From: Pandoraea anapnoica
GTDB taxonomy: Bacteria > Pseudomonadota > Gammaproteobacteria > Burkholderiales > Burkholderiaceae
NCBI RefSeq assembly: GCF_902459765.1
Contig: NZ_CABPSP010000010.1
Coordinates: 124,001 to 188,000 of the forward strand
Reading direction: 5' to 3'
DNA: 64,000 nt
Shown here: piece after piece, positions 46,615 through 53,987 of the stretch
Numbering within the stretch: position 1 is the stretch's first letter
Layout: each line of letters opens with the position of its first letter
Program-made: the position numbers and the translations under genes
Notes under the pieces: model-generated
What the model was told of the DNA's origin: nothing
The model's database searches: none
The model's input: only the letters and a program-made list of their open reading frames with translations

Positions 46615-47999
46615 TTGCGAGTGGTTGCGCGAAGTGCCGCTTTCACGGCGGCCGGCGTGAGGGGGACCCACGCGCTGATGGTCGTGAGGCCGGGCCAGGA
46701 TTGAATGCCGAGGGCACCGCCTACGGCGTCGAGCCGTTCGCGCATATTGCGCAGGCCGATGCCGTGACGAGGATCGTGATGCACGTCGGTGACGTCGAAA
46801 CCGCGTCCATCGTCGGCAATCGACAGATGAATGCCGTCGGATTTGAAGATGAGCAAAATCGACACACGTGAGGCATTCGCGTGACGCTCGATGTTCGTCA
46901 GCGCTTCCTGTGCGATTCGGTAGAGCATCGTCTTGATGTTGTCGTCAAGCGTCGGCGCATCGCCCTCGACGTTCATCTCCACGGGAAGCCCCGCGTGCGA
47001 GCCGAACTCCCGGGCGAGCTGCTCGATCGCGGCCGCAAGCCCCAGATCGTCGAGCATTGCGGGGCGCAACGCTTGCGAAATACGCCGGACTTCGCCGAGC
47101 GTGCCGTTCAGCCGTTCGATGGCAACGCCCAGCGTGGCGCTGGCCGCCGCAGGCGATCCTGGCAGACGCATCGACGCCGATTCGAGCAGGAGCTTGACCG
47201 AGACGAGCAACTGGCTGATGCCGTCGTGCAACTCGCGCGAGATGCGCGAACGCTCCAGTTCCTGCGACTCTACGACCTGACGCGCGAGCTGCCGCAGCTT
47301 GGCGTCGGCGGTCTTGAGTTCGGTAATGTTCACCACCAGGCCGCACAGGCCGACGATGGCGAGACACGACGACGCGATCAGCGTGATCCAGATCAGCGTG
47401 CGGTCGATGTTCGCCTGCGCACGATCGTCGGACTCGCGTAAGGTCGCTTCGACGTCGTCGAGGTAAATACCCGTGCCGATCATCCAGTTCCAGCGCGGCA
47501 GGGCGATGACGTAACCGAGCTTCGGTGTCATCTGTTGCTGGCGCGATGGTTTTTCCCACGCGTATTGAACGTAGCCGCCGCCAGCGCGGGCGGCCGCGAT
47601 GAGGCGCTGGATCGTGGGCGCACCGGACTCGTCCTTGAGCGACCAGAGATTGTGGCCGACGAGTTCCGGCTGACGCGGATGCATCAAGCTGCGGCCCTGT
47701 AGGTCGTAGACGAAGAAGTAGCCGTCCTGACCGAATTCCATCCGGGCGAGCGTGGCCAGGGCGGCTTCACGCGCAGCGGGCGTATCCGGGCCGTTGTAAA
47801 GCGGCTCGATGGCGTTGCGCGCGAGACCCACGTAATGCAGCAGCTCGGCCCGCTTGTTGGCCAGCGATGTGGTCTGTACGGCCTCGTGCTGCGCGCGCGA
47901 TAGCTCAATACCCTGGTGTCGCACGGCAAGCGCGATGGCGACCATCGCCAACGCAACCGGCAGCAGCGACAGGACGAAAAATTTCTGTCGGAGATTCAT
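46611..47999 (-). CDS. Cache-domain sensor histidine kinase (NarX/HisKA_3 type)
   Basis: A 462-residue membrane kinase: helix 7-27, a periplasmic single Cache domain (about 35-195; ATLARMEFGQDGYFFVYDLQ and NWMIGTGIYLDDVEATL), second helix 200-224, then HisKA_3 with His258 (RISRELHDGISQLL). A HATPase domain follows (about 350-450; DDGRGFDV, HGIGLRNMRERL). sCache_2 domains commonly bind small organic acids such as pyruvate, lactate or acetate. Position opposite cstA suits a carbon-source sensor. Confidence 0.92.
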   Translation of the reverse strand: MNLRQKFFVLSLLPVALAMVAIALAVRHQGIELSRAQHEAVQTTSLANKRAELLHYVGLARNAIEPLYNGPDTPAAREAALATLARMEFGQDGYFFVYDLQGRSLMHPRQPELVGHNLWSLKDESGAPTIQRLIAAARAGGGYVQYAWEKPSRQQQMTPKLGYVIALPRWNWMIGTGIYLDDVEATLRESDDRAQANIDRTLIWITLIASSCLAIVGLCGLVVNITELKTADAKLRQLARQVVESQELERSRISRELHDGISQLLVSVKLLLESASMRLPGSPAAASATLGVAIERLNGTLGEVRRISQALRPAMLDDLGLAAAIEQLAREFGSHAGLPVEMNVEGDAPTLDDNIKTMLYRIAQEALTNIERHANASRVSILLIFKSDGIHLSIADDGRGFDVTDVHHDPRHGIGLRNMRERLDAVGGALGIQSWPGLTTISAWVPLTPAAVKAALRATTRK

Positions 48000-48047
48000 G
48001 GCATTCGATAAGCCTGCAATGCCGCGACCGCCGGTTTCAAAGGTGCG

Positions 48048-48069
48048 CGCTACGTACTAGCACGTAGCG
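48048..48069. promoter_or_regulatory. Inverted repeat CGCTACGT-N6-ACGTAGCG, candidate regulator site
   Basis: Perfect 8-bp arms with a 6-nt spacer, 48 nt upstream of the kinase start. A further GCGTAG half-site follows at 48075-48080. NarL-type regulators bind short inverted TAC-rich heptamers, so it could be an autoregulatory or cstA-control site. Confidence 0.45.
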
Positions 48070-48350
48070 AACCTGCGTAGTTCCGCGCTTGTGGCGCGTC
48101 GGGCAAACGCCAATACTACACGCCGAATCGTGGCCGGGGCTGCCGAGTGTAACTCGCAAGTCCGTTCCCGGTGTTGGCAAGATGTCCGGCAAGCTCGCAT
48201 GCGTCCATGCGCGGACCGGGCGGAAGGTCACAAGCGTCGCCACTGGTCTTCGCTGTCGTCACCCCCCCACAGAGGGGCGCGCCAGTGAGCCGTACGCGAA
48301 AGCGCTTCGCGCTGCGATTCGGGACACCGACACGGTGTCACACCAAGAGG

Positions 48351-48401
48351 CGGGACAGTGTCGCAACGGCACCGTCCCGGGTTGCTGCCTTAAGCAGGCA
48401 G
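48351..48401 (+). promoter_or_regulatory. Two hairpins in the cstA 5' leader
   Basis: The first is CGGGACAGTG (48351-48360) / CACCGTCCCG (48370-48379), 10 bp with one mismatch. The second is CTGCCT (48385-48390) / AGGCAG (48396-48401), and it ends four nt before the GAGGAGA ribosome site. Possible post-transcriptional control; E. coli cstA is CsrA-regulated, but here that is only an analogy. Confidence 0.4.
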
Positions 48402-48416
48402 TTCCGAGGAGAGACA

Positions 48417-50483
48417 ATGAATCGTATCTGGCAACAACTGCCCTGGGCAGCGGTGGCCGTCGTCGGCGCGTGCGCGCTCGGCACGGTGGCGCTATCGCGC
48501 GGCGAAACCGTCAGCGCACTCTGGATTGTGATCGCAGCCGTCTGCGTTTATCTGATCGCTTACCGTTTCTACAGCAAGTTCATCGCCACCCGTGTGGCCC
48601 AACTCGACGGCACACGCATGACGCCCGCATGGCGTCACAACGACGGCCTCGACTACGTACCGACCAATCGCTACGTGCTGTTCGGCCATCACTTTGCTGC
48701 CATCGCCGGTGCCGGTCCGCTCGTCGGGCCCGTGCTCGCCGCGCAAATGGGTTACCTGCCCGGCATGCTCTGGATTCTCGCGGGCGTGGTGTTCGCGGGC
48801 GCAGTGCAGGACTTCATGGTGCTGTTTATCTCGACGCGTCGCGACGGCCGCTCGCTGGGCGATCTCGTGAAGTCCGAACTCGGCATGATCCCCGGTGTGA
48901 TCGCACTGTTCGGCGCGTTTCTCATCATGATCATCATCCTCGCCGTGCTGGCGCTGATCGTCGTCAAGGCGCTGACCGGTTCGCCGTGGGGCACCTTCAC
49001 GGTCGGTCTGACGATACCGATTGCGCTGTTCATGGGCGTCTATACGCGCTTCATTCGCCCGGGCCGCATCGGCGAAGTCTCGATCATCGGCTTCGTGATG
49101 CTCATGGCGGCGATCTACTTCGGCCAGAGCGTGCACGACAGCGCCACGCTGGCGCCGCTGTTCACGTTCGACGGCAAGCAACTGACGTGGATGCTCATCG
49201 GCTACGGCTTCGTGGCATCGGTGTTGCCGGTGTGGCTGCTGCTCGCACCGCGCGACTATCTGTCGACGTTCCTGAAGATCGGCACGATTCTGGCGCTCGC
49301 CATCGGCATTCTGGTCGTCGCCCCCGAGCTGAAGATGCCTGCGCTCACGCAGTTCGTCGACGGCAGCGGTCCGGTCTGGTCGGGCAAGCTGTTCCCGTTC
49401 CTCTTCATCACGATCGCGTGCGGCGCCGTGTCTGGCTTCCATGCGCTGATCTCGTCGGGCACCACGCCCAAGCTGCTCGATAACGAAGTCAACGCGCGCT
49501 TCATCGGTTATGGCGGCATGCTGATGGAGTCGTTCGTAGCAATCATGGCGCTAGTGGCCGCGTCGGTGATCGACCCGGGCGTGTACTTCGCGATGAACAG
49601 CCCGGCAGCAGTGATCGGTACGACGCCGGAAGCCGTGGCGCAAGTCGTCTCGGGCTGGGGCTTCACGATCACGCCAGAGGTGCTGACCGCGACCGCGAAA
49701 GCGGTGGGTGAGAACACCATCATTTCGCGCGCCGGCGGCGCACCGACGCTCGCCGTCGGCATGGCCCACATCCTGCATCAGGTGGTGGGGGGCGAAGCGA
49801 TGATGGCATTCTGGTACCACTTCGCGATTCTGTTCGAAGCGCTGTTCATTCTGACGGCCGTCGATGCAGGTACGCGCGCCGGACGCTTCATGTTGCAAGA
49901 CCTGCTCGGCACCTTCGTGCCGTCGCTCAAGCGCACGGAGTCGTTGCCCGCAAACCTGATCGCCACGGGCTTGTGCGTGGCGGCGTGGGGTTACTTCCTG
50001 TATCAGGGCGTGGTCGATCCTCTGGGCGGCATCAACACGTTGTGGCCGCTGTTCGGCATCTCAAATCAGATGCTCGCCGCCATCGCACTGATTCTTGCGA
50101 CCTGCGTGCTGTTCAAGCTCAAGCGCGAGCGCTTCGCCTGGGTGACGGTGCTGCCCACACTGTGGCTGCTCGCCTGCACGCTCACCGCCGGGTGGCAGAA
50201 GATGTTCGACGCAGACCCGAAGGTCGGCTTCCTCGCGCACGCTGCGAAGTATCAGGCAGCGCTTGCCGAGGGCAAGCTGCTCGCCCCGGCTAAGTCGGTC
50301 TCGCAGATGCAGCAGATTGTGTTCAATGACTATGTCGACGCGACGCTCGCCGGGGTCTTCATGTTTGTCGTGGTCGCGGTCGCGGTGTTCGGGGTGCGCA
50401 CCATTCTCGTCGCTCGTCGGGAAAACAAACCGACGGCCAAGGAAACGCCGTTCGAGCCGATGCCCTCCGGGCAACGGGTCTGA
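48417..50483 (+). CDS. cstA: Carbon starvation protein A, peptide/pyruvate transporter
   Basis: A 688-residue inner-membrane transporter with about 17 helices. Start at the ATG at 48417 behind GAGGAGA. Landmarks: YRFYSKFIATRVAQLDGTR, HHFAAIAGAGPLVGPVLAAQ, the internal SGFHALISSGTTPKLLDNE and WYHFAILFEALFILTAVDAG. E. coli CstA and BtsT take up peptides and pyruvate. The ybdD gene follows by 38 nt, as in enterics. The divergent Cache kinase/regulator pair is a plausible controller. The N-terminal frame extends upstream to 48171 without a ribosome site. Confidence 0.95.
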   Translation: MNRIWQQLPWAAVAVVGACALGTVALSRGETVSALWIVIAAVCVYLIAYRFYSKFIATRVAQLDGTRMTPAWRHNDGLDYVPTNRYVLFGHHFAAIAGAGPLVGPVLAAQMGYLPGMLWILAGVVFAGAVQDFMVLFISTRRDGRSLGDLVKSELGMIPGVIALFGAFLIMIIILAVLALIVVKALTGSPWGTFTVGLTIPIALFMGVYTRFIRPGRIGEVSIIGFVMLMAAIYFGQSVHDSATLAPLFTFDGKQLTWMLIGYGFVASVLPVWLLLAPRDYLSTFLKIGTILALAIGILVVAPELKMPALTQFVDGSGPVWSGKLFPFLFITIACGAVSGFHALISSGTTPKLLDNEVNARFIGYGGMLMESFVAIMALVAASVIDPGVYFAMNSPAAVIGTTPEAVAQVVSGWGFTITPEVLTATAKAVGENTIISRAGGAPTLAVGMAHILHQVVGGEAMMAFWYHFAILFEALFILTAVDAGTRAGRFMLQDLLGTFVPSLKRTESLPANLIATGLCVAAWGYFLYQGVVDPLGGINTLWPLFGISNQMLAAIALILATCVLFKLKRERFAWVTVLPTLWLLACTLTAGWQKMFDADPKVGFLAHAAKYQAALAEGKLLAPAKSVSQMQQIVFNDYVDATLAGVFMFVVVAVAVFGVRTILVARRENKPTAKETPFEPMPSGQRV

Positions 50484-50521
50484 GAACAGCTGGCACGTGA
50501 ACGCATAGTGGAGGACACCCC

Positions 50522-50719
50522 ATGCTCGATGAAGTCGGCAAGGTCGGACGGTATCTGGGACAGGCCATGCGATTGATGGTCGGCCTGCCCGATTACGACA
50601 CGTATGTGGCGCACATGCAGGCCACGCATCCGGATCAGCCGGTCATGAGCTACGAGGCGTTCTTCCGCGAACGGCAGGAAGCGCGCTACGGCGGCAAGAG
50701 CGGTGGCCGCTGCTGCTGA
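50522..50719 (+). CDS. YbdD/YjiX family small protein
   Basis: A 65-residue protein of the DUF466 family always found after cstA/btsT. It opens [31 protein letters not shown] and ends in a Cys pair (GGRCC). GGAGG precedes the start. It may assist the CstA transporter. Confidence 0.93.
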   Translation: MLDEVGKVGRYLGQAMRLMVGLPDYDTYVAHMQATHPDQPVMSYEAFFRERQEARYGGKSGGRCC

Positions 50720-50762
50720 ATGCGTCCGAGCGCGGTGGAGCATCGGAACGAAGTATTCGAAC

Positions 50763-50831
50763 ACGGCATCGAAGAATGATCGATGCCGTCGAAAATGAAA
50801 AACGCCCGGTGGAGATCCCATCGGGCGTTTT
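50763..50831. terminator. Tandem hairpins between ybdD and hemN
   Basis: First, ACGGCATCG (50763-50771) / CGATGCCGT (50781-50789), 9 bp with a 9-nt loop. Second, AAAACGCCCG (50799-50808) / CGGGCGTTTT (50822-50831), flanked by A's and T's, so it can terminate both convergent transcripts. Confidence 0.82.
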
Positions 50832-50879
50832 GCTTTCATGCGACGGTTCGCCTGGCCCGGCACCGCCGCTCTGTCGACG

Positions 50880-52430
50880 TCACATGACCTTGGCGCATCG
50901 CGTGTTGGCGGTGCTGCGGCGGTAGCCGTCGAACACTTGTGCCACTACCCGCACGAGTAGGCGTCCGGCAGGCAGCACGCGTAGTCCGTGCGCGTCGATG
51001 GCCACGAGCCCGTCTGCCGCGAGATCGGCCAGCTCGCCGAGTTCGCTCGCGAAGTAAGCGACGAAGTCGATGTCGTGGGCGGCTTCGATCGCGCTGAAAT
51101 CCAGCGTCATATGACACATGAGGTGCGAGATGACATCGCGCCGGATGTGGTCGTCCCGATCGAGTTGCACGCCGCGCGCAATCGCTAGACCGCCCGCGTC
51201 GATGGCGTCGTAATACGTTTTGAGCGTCTTGGCATTCTGCGCATAGCTGTCGCCGACACGGCCGATGGCCGACATGCCGACACCGATGAGATCGCAATCC
51301 GCCCGCGTGCTGTAACCCTGGAAGTTGCGATGCAGCGTACCGGCCGCTTGCGCGACGGCGAGTTCGTCGTCGGGGCGCGCGAAGTGATCCATGCCGATGT
51401 AGACGTAACCGGCCGCCGTCAGCCGCGCGATGATCGTTTGCAGCAGCGCGAGTTTTTCGGGACCGTCCGGGAGCGCGTCGGGCAGACAGCGCTGCATTTT
51501 GAACTGCTCGGGCAGATGCGCGTAACTGAAGACCGACAAACGCTCCGGGGCCATCTCGATGACGGCATCGAGCGTATTCGAGAAGGACGCGGTCGTCTGA
51601 TGCGGCAGGCCGTAGATCAGATCGAAATTGACTGACTTGAAGCCGCAGCTGCGTGCAGCGTGCAGCGTCGCTTCGACGAGCGCGCGAGGCTGCACGCGAT
51701 GAATCGCCTCCTGAACGCGCGGATCGAAGTCCTGCACGCCGATGGAAAGCCGGTTGAAGCCGAGGGCTCGCAGCGCGCGAATGGACGCCGGTCCCGCGCT
51801 GCGCGGATCGATCTCGATGGCGTATTCGGCGCTGTCGTCGGGCGTCATCACGAAGTGACGGCTGATCGCGTCGACGAGCGAGGCGATCTGTTCCAGTGAG
51901 AGGAACGTCGGGGTGCCGCCGCCCCAGTGCATCTGTGCGAGCGTGCGGCCCGCACCGACCAACGACGCCTGACGCACAATTTCCGCGTGAAGACGCGCCA
52001 CGTAGGCGTGTGCATGCGCGCGGTTGTTCGTCACGATCTTGGTGCACGCGCAGTAGAAGCACACCGTGTCGCAAAATGGCACGTGCAGATACAGCGATAT
52101 CGGTTTGCCGGTGCGCTTGGACTGCGCGGCGGCGCGGGCGTAGTCGCCGACGCCGAAATCGTCGTGGAATTGCAGCGCGGTCGGATACGAGGTGTAGCGC
52201 GGTCCGTTCACGTTGTAACGGCTGAGCAGACGTGCGTCGAACTGAACGGGACTGGCCGAGGCCGGAGACGGTAGCGCTGTGCGGGAGGACGCCGCTGCGC
52301 GGGACTGGCAGCGAGAATGCCCGGGATCCTCTCCCAAATTGCGGGACGTGCAGCCCGGACACGGTTTGCTGGCATGCGGATCGTCAGGCGAACCGGCGCA
52401 AGGCGTCGACAAAATGGGAAGAAGGTTCAT
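50880..52430 (-). CDS. hemN: Oxygen-independent coproporphyrinogen III oxidase
   Basis: A radical-SAM enzyme that decarboxylates coproporphyrinogen III to protoporphyrinogen IX without oxygen. 516 residues from the ATG at 52430, or 525 from a GTG at 52457; neither has a clear ribosome site. The cluster motif is HVPFCDTVCFYC (CxxxCxxC), followed by MHWGGGTPTFL and FDLIYGLPHQT. The first 60 or so residues exceed the usual length (about 455-460) and contain four Cys, including CPGC. An FNR-like site lies about 65 nt upstream. It forms a low-oxygen haem supply route. Confidence 0.95.
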   Translation of the reverse strand: MNLLPILSTPCAGSPDDPHASKPCPGCTSRNLGEDPGHSRCQSRAAASSRTALPSPASASPVQFDARLLSRYNVNGPRYTSYPTALQFHDDFGVGDYARAAAQSKRTGKPISLYLHVPFCDTVCFYCACTKIVTNNRAHAHAYVARLHAEIVRQASLVGAGRTLAQMHWGGGTPTFLSLEQIASLVDAISRHFVMTPDDSAEYAIEIDPRSAGPASIRALRALGFNRLSIGVQDFDPRVQEAIHRVQPRALVEATLHAARSCGFKSVNFDLIYGLPHQTTASFSNTLDAVIEMAPERLSVFSYAHLPEQFKMQRCLPDALPDGPEKLALLQTIIARLTAAGYVYIGMDHFARPDDELAVAQAAGTLHRNFQGYSTRADCDLIGVGMSAIGRVGDSYAQNAKTLKTYYDAIDAGGLAIARGVQLDRDDHIRRDVISHLMCHMTLDFSAIEAAHDIDFVAYFASELGELADLAADGLVAIDAHGLRVLPAGRLLVRVVAQVFDGYRRSTANTRCAKVM

Positions 52431-52890
52431 GACGAGGCCCGAAACAATAGGAGACACTCGACTCTAGCCCTGCCACGCGCGGCACGCCGTGACCTGCGTC
52501 AAACAGCTTTGTCGGCGGCACGCAAGCCGCGTGAGATGCCTGTAATGCGGGACGTCGTTGCGCGAATTGCCGCATTGGAAGTGGATTCTTGCGTCGCGAT
52601 GCGCACGTGGCACGCCTGAAGTGCACCGAAATCATTGTCGCGGCAGGCAATTTTTTGTCGTCTACGGTAAGCTAGCGCCTTATTGAAGTCCCCGCCGTGT
52701 CGACAGTCCTGGCGGCACGCGCGAGGCTCGCCCCGGAACCGCCGGGGCGGCGGTCCGACCGGTGCCCGCGGGTTTTAGCGAGTTTCCCCCAGGTATCCGC
52801 AGTGCTGGCAGCTCGCCGGTCTGCCCATACGCGCATACGCCCATATGCGCTTCTGCCGGAACGACGCGGCACATCACGATTGGAAACAAC
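52431..52890. other. 460-nt divergent region between hemN and a LysR gene
   Basis: Contains an FNR-like site near hemN and a GC-rich hairpin, CGCCCCGG (52729-52736) / CCGGGGCG (52742-52749), in the LysR leader. No gene is credible here. Confidence 0.5.
52489..52502 (-). promoter_or_regulatory. FNR/Anr-like site upstream of hemN
   Basis: On the hemN strand it reads TTGAC-GCAG-GTCAC, against the FNR consensus TTGAT-N4-ATCAA. The first half is a good match, the second a partial one. Position about -65 from the ATG is plausible for an anaerobically induced gene. Confidence 0.3.
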
Positions 52891-53853
52891 ATGGACCGTC
52901 TGCAATCGATGCGCGTTTTCGTCAAAGTGGCCGATAACGGGAGTTTCGCCCGTACAGCCGCCCAGATGGATTTGTCCGCCGCTGTGGTCACGCGGCACGT
53001 CGCAGAACTCGAATCGCATCTCGGCGTTCGCTTGCTCAACCGCACCACCCGCAGCCTGTCCCTGACCGGCGCCGGTCAGGTGTATCTCGAACGCTGCAGG
53101 CAGATCATCGACGAAGTCGACGAGGCCGATGCACTCATCTCCAGTGCGTCACGTGACCCCAAAGGCACTTTGAAGGTCGTCGCACCCGTGTCGTTCGGGG
53201 TGCGCAACCTCGCACCGCTGGTCAAGAAGTATCAGGAGCTGCACCCGAAGGTCGTAGTCGATCTCACGTTGACCGACAGGGCCGTCGATCTGGTCGAAGA
53301 AGGTTACGACTGCGGCATTTTGCTCACGCGCATGATCAACAGCGAAAGCCTGATTTCGCGCGTGCTCGCGGAGACGCGTGTGATGCTGTGCGCTTCGCCC
53401 GCGTATATCGCCGAACATGGCGAGCCGGTCACGCCGCAAGAGCTGGGCGAGCACGGCGTGCTGGGCCTGCCCAGCGAGTTCTGGAGCGACGACCGCGTGT
53501 TTGCCGGCCCGGACGGCGAAGTGCGTGTGCGCGTGCAGAACAAGCTCATCTGCAACAACACGGCGCTGCTACGTCAGTCGGTGTTGCTCGGGCATGGGAT
53601 CGCGTTCCTGCCGTCGTATCTGGTGGGTAACGATGTGCGCGACGGCGATCTGGTGGCGCTGATGCGCAACTATTCGCAGACGCCCATCGACGTCTCGCTC
53701 GTCTACCCGAGCCGCAAGTATCTGTCGGCAAAGACGCGTGGCTTCATTGACCTGACAGTCGAGTACTTCCGACAGAACGAAGGCATTTCGGCCGCCGAGC
53801 GCTGGGTGCCGCCCAAGATGTCGACGAATTCCGCCACCGAAATTCAGATGTAA
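52891..53853 (+). CDS. LysR-family transcriptional regulator
   Basis: A 320-residue regulator of the single-domain DNA-binding plus LysR substrate type: MDRLQSMRVFVKVADNGSFAR opens the winged helix, with LSAAVVTRHVAELESHLGVR as recognition region. It resembles the DsdC/CrgA/PecT-like group with LVEEGYDCGILLTRM in the effector domain. The start is the ATG at 52891; the frame runs upstream without support. Targets are unknown. A terminator follows. Confidence 0.9.
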   Translation: MDRLQSMRVFVKVADNGSFARTAAQMDLSAAVVTRHVAELESHLGVRLLNRTTRSLSLTGAGQVYLERCRQIIDEVDEADALISSASRDPKGTLKVVAPVSFGVRNLAPLVKKYQELHPKVVVDLTLTDRAVDLVEEGYDCGILLTRMINSESLISRVLAETRVMLCASPAYIAEHGEPVTPQELGEHGVLGLPSEFWSDDRVFAGPDGEVRVRVQNKLICNNTALLRQSVLLGHGIAFLPSYLVGNDVRDGDLVALMRNYSQTPIDVSLVYPSRKYLSAKTRGFIDLTVEYFRQNEGISAAERWVPPKMSTNSATEIQM

Positions 53854-53902
53854 CGCAGCCTAACGAGGCCAAACGCAACGTTAGCCGCTGGCTTCAGATA
53901 GC

Positions 53903-53937
53903 AAAACGGCCACTTCCGTGAGGAGGTGGCCGTTTTT
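53903..53937. terminator. Bidirectional terminator between LysR gene and topB
   Basis: A perfect 11-bp stem AAAACGGCCAC (53903-53913) / GTGGCCGTTTT (53926-53936), flanked by A's on the left and T's on the right, serving convergent transcripts. Confidence 0.9.
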
Positions 53938-53987
53938 CATTGCCCGAACCGATGAAGCCGCAGGGCCTCATCGCACGAGTGACGTAC

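Larger units (their letters stand above)
48000..48416. other. 417-nt region between the two-component system and cstA
   Basis: No convincing gene. It holds an 8-bp inverted repeat near the kinase start (48048-48069), and two hairpins in the cstA leader (48351-48401). Otherwise I see nothing. Confidence 0.55.
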
